Positions 8,531-13,621 of a stretch of DNA of 42,035 bases are shown in pieces. Source of the DNA: Candidatus Moraniibacteriota bacterium (GTDB taxonomy: Bacteria > Patescibacteriota > Minisyncoccia > Moranbacterales > GWC2-37-73); the NCBI GenBank assembly GCA_028715015.1, contig JAQTLF010000006.1, positions 1-42,035 on the forward strand, read 5' to 3'. The position numbers were made by a program, and so were the translations under genes. Position 1 is the stretch's first letter; every line of letters begins with the position of its first letter. Under the pieces are notes generated by a model, which saw only the letters and a list, made by a program, of their open reading frames with translations, had not been told where the DNA came from and did not search any database.

Positions 8531-8752
8531 ATGTTTATAAGGACGTTAAGGGTTCTTCCTGGAGGCTGTCGCATAAAAGGTATCGCCAAAAAACTATACG
8601 GAGAATTGGCATGCGGCAACGTACTGATACAGATGTCTGGACAAGAAATTGCTGCTGCCCGCCAAAAAAAGCAGCCGGCATATGATCAGCTGCGCAGAAT
8701 AACGTGCAGTAAATGCACCATTCCCCGATGCCCCAACAAGCTCGCAGCATGA
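8531..8752 (+). CDS. Small cysteine-containing protein of unknown function (73 aa)
   Basis: A purine-rich ribosome site (gaaaggggg) lies just before the ATG at 8531, and a consensus promoter stands upstream, so expression is likely despite the small size. The protein is basic and ends with CSKCTIPRCPN, a CxxC plus a further cysteine that could bind zinc or form a disulfide. Another cysteine occurs in LACGN. No family is recognised. It is followed closely by a two-helix membrane protein and then a strong terminator, so the two form a small operon. Base composition is less AT-rich than in neighbouring genes, which may indicate acquisition. Confidence 0.7.
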   Translation: MFIRTLRVLPGGCRIKGIAKKLYGELACGNVLIQMSGQEIAAARQKKQPAYDQLRRITCSKCTIPRCPNKLAA

Positions 8753-8791
8753 CGCACAACACAATAAACAACAAAAGGAGGGTTAACTGCA

Positions 8792-8977
8792 ATGATGACC
8801 ATTAATGTTCTTTTAATTCTCAAGCTGGTTGGTCTACTGATCGTAGTTGTCGTACTAAACATAAGTGGCATGGTTGTGATGGGCGGTGTCGTATTTAACG
8901 ACAAAAAGTTTATCGCAACGGTTATTCTAGTCGAAACGGCGGTCTTGTATGGAATATTGCACTATGTCCACTTTTAA
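8792..8977 (+). CDS. Small two-helix membrane protein (61 aa)
   Basis: The ATG at 8792 is preceded by a strong ribosome site (aaaggaggg, 8774-8782). The product is almost entirely hydrophobic, with two likely membrane helices (about 4-33 and 39-58) joined by a short NDKKF loop. No family is recognised. It is the second gene of the small operon starting at 8531 and stops just before a strong terminator. Possible roles include a membrane toxin, a holin-like protein or a small regulator of a membrane complex; none is supported by more than its shape. Confidence 0.7.
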   Translation: MMTINVLLILKLVGLLIVVVVLNISGMVVMGGVVFNDKKFIATVILVETAVLYGILHYVHF

Positions 8978-8985
8978 GGACACTT

Positions 8986-9023
8986 ACCGCTCTCTGCCTC
9001 AACGGCAAAGGAGCGGTTTTTTT
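8986..9023 (+). terminator. Intrinsic terminator of the small-gene operon
   Basis: Arms accgctc (8986-8992) and gagcggt (9011-9017) are followed by a run of seven T. An inner tgcc/ggca pair strengthens the stem. It lies just past the 61-aa gene. Confidence 0.85.
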
Positions 9024-9060
9024 GGGAAAAAATTTAAATAAAGGGTTTGTTTTTTGCTAT

Positions 9061-9130
9061 TTCACCTAAATCTGAAGTTGCGAAGCAATTTGCGTGAAGC
9101 GTTAGCGTAACTAGATATTGTGAGTTCTGC
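9061..9130 (-). repeat. attC-3, degenerate attC-like site
   Basis: On minus, GCAGAAC (plus 9124-9130) forms the R'' box. Arms equivalent to agatattgtga and aaatct-type sequence can pair, and the core cgaagcaatttgcgtgaag matches the other sites. The opposite GTT box is lost, replaced by a remnant reading GTGAAATAG on minus. It ends the recognisable array on this side. Confidence 0.6.
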
Positions 9131-9158
9131 GATGTAAAAATGGTACTGGCACTAGTTT

Positions 9159-9614
9159 TTATTTTGCATTTTTTCCAATAGCGTTCCATGGAAGCTCTAT
9201 GCCAACTTCAGCAAAATGATTCAGTACCCATTGTGCATAAGTATTACTATTTGTCCCACTCGATACATACTTTTGGACATATGGATAATTTTCTTTGCTC
9301 ATTTTGATGAAATCAATCATTTCTTTTGCCATCTCCCCCTCTACCTTCTTTAATAAACGACTTTGCCAGTACCATCTAGCGGAAAAATGAAAAATTTCAA
9401 TTCCACTAAACGGCGGGTAATGATTCTTATGCAAAAATCCCCATGTTTTATCTTTATTCGCTCGGAATAATACTTCCCATCTTGAAATTTTTCCTTTTTC
9501 ATTACACACAAACCATGGATGGATGGCGAAATTAAAAGGCACATGAGCGGGACAAAACAAGACAAAAACTTCGTATTTTTCTGGATCAATAACGCTGTTA
9601 TCATTATTATTCAT
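9159..9614 (-). CDS. DUF3750-like protein of unknown function
   Basis: The 151-aa protein resembles DUF3750 from memory of that family. An N-terminal HxW element (AIHPWFV) is followed by a C-terminal block SGTNSNTYAQWVLNHF and then ELPWNAIGKNAK, close to the family's GPNSNTF and LPPNAIG motifs. No reaction is established for this domain. It has no signal peptide. The gene ends 29 bp before attC-3 and is probably an integron cassette gene, though its own start-side boundary is not recognisable. Assignment rests on two motifs and should be treated as likely, not certain. Confidence 0.6.
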   Translation of the reverse strand: MNNNDNSVIDPEKYEVFVLFCPAHVPFNFAIHPWFVCNEKGKISRWEVLFRANKDKTWGFLHKNHYPPFSGIEIFHFSARWYWQSRLLKKVEGEMAKEMIDFIKMSKENYPYVQKYVSSGTNSNTYAQWVLNHFAEVGIELPWNAIGKNAK

Positions 9615-9679
9615 ATTACAGGATGTAATTTAAAAATCCTTGTTTCCTATTCTGCATGCAATCATGGCAAATTCATTTT

Positions 9680-9937
9680 TTAATTATTTTCAGCCATCCT
9701 AACACCTTTCTCTATGCCATTTTTGCGACCTGCTTCAAAATTTATTTCGTCCTCACTTTTTTCTTCATTACAACTAACCTGTTCAAAATTACCAGCATAT
9801 CCTTCGGCAACGCCCTGTTTGAAGCCTTTGTCATATTTTATACCTCTTTTATAGCTATCACTCACTTGCTCTTTACTCATATTGTCCTTTATAATTATTC
9901 CCATATTCTCAGGACTTGGCATCATACTTTCTTTCAT
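9680..9937 (-). CDS. Small protein with GxxxG-type repeats (85 aa)
   Basis: I do not recognise a named family. The protein contains runs with glycine every fourth residue (GFKQGVAEG and GRKNGIEKG), similar in pattern to the deca-GX3 repeats of Yae1-like proteins, and is otherwise charged and soluble. It is flanked by imperfect inverted sequence: aattaaaaaatgaatttgcc on minus after the gene, and a matching block at 9949-9978 before it that ends in ttcgcccc on plus. That is the same arrangement seen at the ends of the integron cassettes. It is therefore probably a cassette whose attC has decayed. An overlapping plus frame is less plausible. Confidence 0.55.
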   Translation of the reverse strand: MKESMMPSPENMGIIIKDNMSKEQVSDSYKRGIKYDKGFKQGVAEGYAGNFEQVSCNEEKSEDEINFEAGRKNGIEKGVRMAENN

Positions 9938-10051
9938 ACATTTGTTGTTTAAATTGATTATTTAAAAAATGACTTCGCCCCGATTGAATTTGTTTTTTTT
10001 CTTTTGAAAAATGAAAGAGGGTTGGGGTGAATTTCTTTTAAAAAAGACTCC

Positions 10052-11152
10052 TTACAGATTTAATATTTTTATTAATTTTTCAAACCTGTAAACTTTGTTT
10101 CTCTTTTGTTTAGAGTCTGCTTCTTTTAATATTCCAGCATCAACAAATTTATTTATCAAACTAAAAAATGTTTGGGTATTTTTAATCTTAACGTGCTTAT
10201 GCAAGCTAGCAGTAGTGAAAATTGGACGAATAAAAATTGCATCGAGCAAATGCGAAGCATAGGTCGAATTTAATTCCATAATTTTTTCGCGATACTCTTG
10301 ATGCAGTTTTAAAATTGATTTAGCAGTTTCTTCTGTTTTTTGAGCCTGAACAGTTAACGCATTTAGGAAGAATTTAATCCAATTTTCCCAATCTTGTTGC
10401 TCGCTTACGTTGCGAAGCAATTCATAATATGTCTGCCTATGCTCTTCAAAAAATTCACTCAAATACAAAAATGGATGAGAAAGTAATTTTTTCTCATATA
10501 AAAATAGTGAAATAATCAAGCGACCCACTCTTCCATTGCCATCCAAAAATGGATGAATTGCTTCAAACTGATAATGTGCTATGGCAATTTGCACCAAATT
10601 GTCTTTTTCCTCGTCTGAATTTAAATATTTTTCCAAATTTGCAAATAGTGGAATGATTTCATTGGCTGCTGGCGGAATATATGAGGCTTCAGAAATTTCC
10701 GCGCCTGGCATGCCAATATATACTTGAACTTTTCTAAATTCACCTGGCGCTTTGTTGGCACCACGACCAGATTTCAGCAAAGTTGCATGAATTTTTTTGA
10801 TCAAGTTTTCCGACAATGGCAATGTTTCCAAACTTTTAATTCCCAAATCTAAAGCCCTGCGATAATTGATAATCTCGCTGATATCTTGCTTTTTTGTTTC
10901 ACTCTCATTTTTATCGTTCACTGCGTCATATGCCAAAACTTCATCAAGTGTAGCTTGCGTTCCCTCAATTTGCGAACTCAAAACAGCCTCTTTTGTCTGC
11001 AAAGTGCGACCAAGGAGGCTTGGATTTGGCAGAGCACTCAAAAGCGAGTCCAGACTGGCAATAGCTCGATGCGCCTTGGTTATGTGTCCAATCAATTGCT
11101 CGTAATCTATTTTTACGGGTAATTTTGGCGGAATAAAGGGTTTTTTGCTCAT
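10052..11152 (-). CDS. Fic-domain protein with N-terminal inhibitory motif
   Basis: Fic proteins usually transfer AMP from ATP to a hydroxyl on a target protein. The 366-aa protein has a Fic/DOC_N-like start (PPKLP at 8-12), the autoinhibitory [S/T]xxxE[G/N] motif as SSQIEG at 59-64, and the full catalytic motif HPFLDGNGRVGR at 200-211 with H200 as the active residue. The C-terminal 80 residues look like a winged helix (TTASLHKHVKIKNTQTFFSLINKF). This is the class II arrangement common in bacteria. Upstream lie repeated ctagaataag boxes, so it may control its own promoter. It lies in the integron region. The target is unknown. Confidence 0.9.
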   Translation of the reverse strand: MSKKPFIPPKLPVKIDYEQLIGHITKAHRAIASLDSLLSALPNPSLLGRTLQTKEAVLSSQIEGTQATLDEVLAYDAVNDKNESETKKQDISEIINYRRALDLGIKSLETLPLSENLIKKIHATLLKSGRGANKAPGEFRKVQVYIGMPGAEISEASYIPPAANEIIPLFANLEKYLNSDEEKDNLVQIAIAHYQFEAIHPFLDGNGRVGRLIISLFLYEKKLLSHPFLYLSEFFEEHRQTYYELLRNVSEQQDWENWIKFFLNALTVQAQKTEETAKSILKLHQEYREKIMELNSTYASHLLDAIFIRPIFTTASLHKHVKIKNTQTFFSLINKFVDAGILKEADSKQKRNKVYRFEKLIKILNL

Positions 11153-11159
11153 ACTAATG

Positions 11160-11242
11160 ACTAGAATAAGGATTAAACTTATTCTAGTGAGCTAGAATAA
11201 GAGACTTTCTTATTCCAATAATAGCACTTATACTAGAATAAG
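11160..11242 (-). promoter_or_regulatory. Operator-like repeats upstream of the Fic gene
   Basis: The box actagaataag occurs at 11160-11170, inverted at 11178-11188, direct again at 11192-11201, half-inverted at 11209-11216 and direct at 11232-11242. The first two form a perfect 11-bp inverted repeat starting 8 bp from the Fic start codon. Such an array suggests binding by a dimeric regulator, possibly the Fic protein's own winged helix. Confidence 0.65.
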
Positions 11243-11613
11243 GCAATGGCAATGTATGCAACTTCTCATAAAATCAGGTGTGAATTTCATTTTTAAAAGC
11301 TCCTATCGAAACAATTTACTTAAAATTTTTGTGCGGGTGGTGCATATGATGGCATCCACACATAATCACTAAAATCTTTCTTTAATCCATTCACTGAACT
11401 ACATTTCATATCGTAATAACTTCTTTCTTCGACACCACGCTTCATCTGAAGCTAAGACGACCCACCTCAGAGGTCGTCTTTTTTATATAAAATATTTTCA
11501 TAGCGAAGCATAGAAACTCCTCATCCCCCTCCCTTAATAAATAAAAATCGAATTTTCTGTCCCCATTAAACCACTAAACTTTCAAATTTTCACAAAGATA
11601 AAAAATTTATTTC
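11243..11613. other. Non-coding stretch between the Fic operator and attC-2
   Basis: No convincing gene is seen here. It holds a plus-strand terminator at 11454-11485 and low-complexity AT-rich sequence. The minus-strand end near 11613 is the start of the cassette that follows attC-2. Confidence 0.5.
11454..11485 (+). terminator. Intrinsic terminator without an obvious gene upstream
   Basis: Perfect 9-bp arms aagacgacc (11454-11462) and ggtcgtctt (11472-11480) are followed by further T on plus. No plus-strand protein gene lies within 2 kb upstream. It may end a small RNA starting near 11250 or be a relic of an earlier cassette. Confidence 0.7.
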
Positions 11614-11739
11614 GTTGAACGTTTGCGTGTATCAGAAGTTTTTTCGAAATGAAATGAGAAAAAATTTGGGTGGAGAAAATTTGCCTTCCTTATTATTTTA
11701 TTTGAGCAAATTTTCGCAACCTGATACACGCTGTTCTGC
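11614..11739 (-). repeat. attC-2, integron recombination site (126 bp)
   Basis: On minus, the R'' box GCAGAAC (plus 11733-11739) and the R' box GTTCAAC (plus 11614-11620) enclose perfect inner arms. On plus these arms are gcgtgtatcag and ctgatacacgc. A second pair, aaaatttg and caaatttt, lies further in. The conserved core atttgggtggag is at 11664-11675. Size and AAC-arm-loop-arm-GTT layout match long attC sites such as those of vibrios. Confidence 0.78.
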
Positions 11740-11790
11740 GATGTTGAATTTATTTTTTTGTCCACTCCTAAAATAAAAAATTGGAATTGG

Positions 11791-11814
11791 GCGAGAGGCT
11801 GGGCTACCTCTCGC
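11791..11814 (-). terminator. Hairpin after the 62-aa cassette gene
   Basis: Perfect 8-bp arms gcgagagg (11791-11798) and cctctcgc (11807-11814) lie 16 bp past the stop. On minus it is followed after some bases by atttttta, so termination is plausible but the U tract is not immediate. Confidence 0.5.
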
Positions 11815-11829
11815 TTTGAAAATATACTT

Positions 11830-12018
11830 TTACTTCTTATGAATATCCAACGTGAATATCACTCTTGGTTCAAAGAAGTCGAGCAGAACATCACCACGTG
11901 TAAGGATCATTCCTTTTAATTCATCTACATCCGTGAGTTGATGTATCTCTCGACCAGCCGCTACATTTTCAACTTCTTCATAAGGAACTATTTGGATTAC
12001 TGCTACATACTTACTCAT
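11830..12018 (-). CDS. Small cassette protein of unknown function (62 aa)
   Basis: The ATG at 12018 is chosen because a perfect ribosome site (aaggaggt) lies 7 bases before it; an upstream GTG at 12024 is too close to that site. A minus-strand promoter is visible at 12074-12101. The protein (starting MSKYVAVIQIVPYEEV) looks like a small alpha/beta fold and has no recognised domain, signal peptide or cysteine. It is the only gene of integron cassette 2. Having its own promoter, ribosome site and hairpin, it would be expressed wherever the cassette inserts, which is usual for cassettes with stabilising or defence functions, but nothing here proves either. Confidence 0.75.
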   Translation of the reverse strand: MSKYVAVIQIVPYEEVENVAAGREIHQLTDVDELKGMILTRGDVLLDFFEPRVIFTLDIHKK

Positions 12019-12073
12019 ATGCACACCTCCTTGGTTTGTGTTAGCCCAATTCCAATTTTTTATTTAATTTTAC

Positions 12074-12101
12074 ATTATACATACATTAGCTAAAAAATCA
12101 A
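12074..12101 (-). promoter_or_regulatory. Promoter of the 62-aa cassette gene
   Basis: On minus, ttgatt (plus 12096-12101) and tataat (plus 12074-12079) are separated by 16 bp. The start of transcription would fall at about 12067, at the edge of the 22-bp inverted repeat. Confidence 0.65.
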
Positions 12102-12152
12102 TAGGTATAATGAAAAATACTAATTAAGGGACAAAAAAATAAATTCAATTTC

Positions 12153-12229
12153 GCAGAACGTTTGCCCATCATGCGAAGTGCGAAGCATTTGGGTGGAGCT
12201 TTAGCGAAACCGCATATGGGCTGTTGGGC
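12153..12229 (-). repeat. attC-1, integron recombination site (77 bp)
   Basis: On minus, R'' is GCCCAAC (plus 12223-12229), matching the RYYYAAC consensus, and R' is GTTCTGC (plus 12153-12159). Inner arms are gcccat and atgggc, with one base on the R'' side and four on the R' side. Further pairs (tgcg/cgca, ttcgc) lie inside, with the shared core atttgggtggag at 12188-12199. The asymmetry fits an attC read on the minus strand, the same strand as the cassette genes. Confidence 0.8.
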
Positions 12230-12778
12230 GATGTAATTTAAAAATCTCACTCCTTATTGTTTTGACAATTTATTTCTTCCTCGTTTTATCTGATCAATAC
12301 ATTCTTCTTTAAGTATGCCAGTTTCAATATGCAACTTACGTTTAGTTTTTTTCGCAAGGTCAAAAACAGTCACATATGGGTCCATACTTTTTTCGCTAGG
12401 CGCGCCAAAATAAAAAAAAGTAATTCCCGCCTTGATTGCAGCCGACATACACATTGAACATGATTCAGCGTTACTAAAAAGGCAATATTCTTCCAAAACT
12501 CTAGTTTTATATTTCTTGCCAGCTTTTCGCAAAAGATTTATTTCAGCGTGAGCAGTGGGGTCACAATCAGTTTTGGAAGTATTATGAGCCACTTCAACTA
12601 TATTGCCTTTTTTGTCGGTCAATATCGCACCAAATGGGGAATTACTTTTTTTTATTCCTTTTTCAGCTTCATCCATGGCGCGCCGGATTAAATTTTCCTT
12701 AGTTTGTTTATTCATATGCGAAAGAGGAGGAAATAAATTGTATTTTAATAAAGGAGATTTTTAAATTATTTCGCCCAA
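12159..12778 (-). mobile_element. Integron cassette 1 (deaminase gene)
   Basis: The predicted 620-bp unit starts with TTGGGC on minus at the attI-like core and runs through the deaminase gene to GCCCAAC and attC-1. Its two ends are complementary over 26 bp with a 3-base difference (plus 12223-12248 against 12754-12779), as expected if they paired in the circular form. Confidence 0.75.
12254..12715 (-). CDS. Nucleoside/guanine deaminase-like protein (CDA superfamily)
   Basis: The 153-aa protein belongs to the zinc-dependent cytidine deaminase fold. The zinc histidine and catalytic glutamate are H56 and E58 in DPTAHAEIN. The two zinc cysteines are C86 and C89 in ESCSMC, where the family usually has a proline before the first cysteine. 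DPTAHAEI and the segment ITFFYFGAPSEKS are closest to guanine deaminase and tRNA adenosine deaminase relatives. It is the first cassette next to the broken integrase. No ribosome site is seen on its strand, so it may depend on a promoter upstream of attI. Substrate could be a free base, a nucleoside or an unusual nucleotide. Confidence 0.85.
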   Translation of the reverse strand: MNKQTKENLIRRAMDEAEKGIKKSNSPFGAILTDKKGNIVEVAHNTSKTDCDPTAHAEINLLRKAGKKYKTRVLEEYCLFSNAESCSMCMSAAIKAGITFFYFGAPSEKSMDPYVTVFDLAKKTKRKLHIETGILKEECIDQIKRGRNKLSKQ

Positions 12779-12800
12779 CTCCTTATATACGAACTCGTTG
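12773..12800 (-). other. attI-like core next to the integrase remnant
   Basis: On minus the sequence aaggagttgggcg contains GTTGGGC (plus 12773-12779), the core at which cassette 1 begins. It lies between the integrase gene and the first cassette, where attI belongs. The other half of the site is not recognised. Confidence 0.55.
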
Positions 12801-12827
12801 ATATTTTACACTCAAATTAGCTATAAT
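12798..12827 (+). promoter_or_regulatory. Promoter of the integrase remnant
   Basis: A -35 of ttgata (12798-12803) and a perfect -10 of tataat (12822-12827) are separated by 18 bp, 31 bp ahead of the ATG. Confidence 0.65.
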
Positions 12828-12838
12828 TTGAGTGTAAA
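12805..12838. promoter_or_regulatory. 34-bp palindromic operator over the integrase promoter
   Basis: Perfect 15-bp arms tttacactcaaatta (12805-12819) and taatttgagtgtaaa (12824-12838) surround the loop gcta and cover the -10 box. A bound dimer here would block the integrase promoter. It does not look like a known LexA box. Confidence 0.75.
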
Positions 12839-12858
12839 CTTTAAATCATAATTGTGTT

Positions 12859-13093
12859 ATGAACGAAAGTTATTATCCAAGTCAAGATCCAATTGAAAAA
12901 TTGAAACAAGAAATGAAGCTTCGAAAATTCAGTCCGAAGACCATCAAATCTTATTTATATTATATCATGGATTTGCTGGAATGTTCAAGCAAGAACCCAA
13001 AAATTGTTAGGGAATGCCAAGTTGGAAACGACACAGATTTACACCAAGGTTGCCAACAATAATTTACAAACCATCAAAAGTCCGCTAGACTGA
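12859..13093 (+). pseudogene. intI: Tyrosine recombinase remnant, probable integron integrase
   Basis: The start of the frame from 12859 encodes a tyrosine-recombinase core-binding domain: PIEKLKQEMKLRKFSPKTIKSYLYYI, given here in pieces as PIEKLKQEMKLRKF then SPKTIKSYLYYI. From about 13004 a different frame encodes the typical C-terminus LLGNAKLETTQIYTKVANNN, including the catalytic tyrosine in QIYTKV, and stops at 13091-13093. The middle, with the catalytic arginine and histidine residues, is missing and the frame is shifted, so it cannot be active. It diverges from the cassettes, sits next to an attI-like core, and has a promoter under a palindrome. IntI rather than XerC/D is inferred from this setting. 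Confidence 0.8.
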
Positions 13094-13144
13094 GTATAAA
13101 TAATATTTGTATATTTGTGACTAATTTGTAGATTTGCGGGTCAT

Positions 13145-13621
13145 ATGAAATTAACCATTATTAAAAATCCTAATCCCCTTTTACGTGTTAAAACCGTGAA
13201 AATCAAAGATCCTCTCAACCAAGATGTGCAGGAGCTTGTTTCGAATATGGTCGAAACCATGTATGCAGGCAATGGTGTGGGCTTGGCAGCCACTCAGGTC
13301 GGCTCTGATTTGCGCTTGTGCGTGATTGACGCGGAAGGCACGCTCTATGTCCTCATTAATCCTCAAATCACCGCCAAATCGAAAACCAAGGTCATTTCCG
13401 AGGAAGGCTGTCTCAGTTTTCCCGGCCAATATTTCCCCATTTCCCGACATAAGGAAGTACAAGTGCGCTATGTTGATGAAAATGGCCAACCTGCCAAATT
13501 GAAAGGACGAGATTTGTTGGCCAGAGCCATTCAACATGAACTCGATCACCTTGATGGCATTCTCATCATCGACAGGATCAAAAAGAGTCGCTCGAAAATA
13601 AAAAGTGTACCAAAAAAATAA
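13145..13621 (+). CDS. def: Peptide deformylase
   Basis: This metalloenzyme removes the N-formyl group from new proteins. The 158-aa protein shows the three family motifs: GVGLAATQ at 44-51, EGCLS at 87-91 with metal ligand C89, and QHELDHLDG at 130-138 with metal ligands H131 and H135 and catalytic E132. Its length is typical of short bacterial enzymes. The stop codon overlaps the start of fmt by one base (taatg), so the two are translationally coupled, as in many bacteria. Repeat-like AT-rich sequence lies between it and the integrase remnant. Confidence 0.96.
   Translation: MKLTIIKNPNPLLRVKTVKIKDPLNQDVQELVSNMVETMYAGNGVGLAATQVGSDLRLCVIDAEGTLYVLINPQITAKSKTKVISEEGCLSFPGQYFPISRHKEVQVRYVDENGQPAKLKGRDLLARAIQHELDHLDGILIIDRIKKSRSKIKSVPKK

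Larger units (their letters stand above)
11771..12065. repeat. Perfect 22-bp inverted repeat flanking the 62-aa gene
   Basis: The left arm at 11771-11792 reads aaataaaaaattggaattgg then gc. Its exact reverse complement stands at 12044-12065. The predicted transcript starts near 12067, so the two arms fall in the 5' and 3' untranslated parts of one mRNA and could pair. Confidence 0.85.
11620..12158 (-). mobile_element. Integron cassette 2 (62-aa gene)
   Basis: Predicted cut points, between G and TT of the GTT boxes, give a 539-bp unit. It starts with TTCTGC on minus and carries the 62-aa gene. Its end has GCAGAAC followed by the rest of attC-2. Start and end are complementary over about 31 bp (plus 11733-11763 against 12129-12159), and a second, perfect 22-bp inverted repeat lies inside (11771-11792 and 12044-12065). 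Confidence 0.72.
9061..13093 (-). mobile_element. Decayed integron: attC-like sites, cassettes and broken integrase
   Basis: On the minus strand, reading away from the broken integrase, the order is attI-like core, deaminase cassette, attC-1, 62-aa cassette, attC-2, Fic and two more genes, then degenerate attC-3. All accessory genes run on the minus strand and the integrase runs on plus, which is the usual integron layout. The attC-like sites share AAC/GTT outer boxes, inner complementary arms and a conserved core (ATTTGGGTGGAG on plus). Cassettes 1 and 2 start with TTGGGC and TTCTGC and end with the matching GCCCAAC and GCAGAAC. Boundaries on the left side are uncertain. Confidence 0.78.

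Noticed and set aside
9656-9952. A 98-aa hydrophobic plus-strand frame
   Set aside because: It overlaps the 85-aa minus-strand gene, which has a more protein-like composition and cassette-like borders.
10000-10040. A further attC at the end of the Fic gene
   Set aside because: The sequence gagggttggggtga has a GTT box, but it also matches the REP unit near 15497, so it cannot be separated from that repeat.
12859-13093. An intact XerC/XerD gene
   Set aside because: The middle of the protein is missing and the two ends are in different frames.
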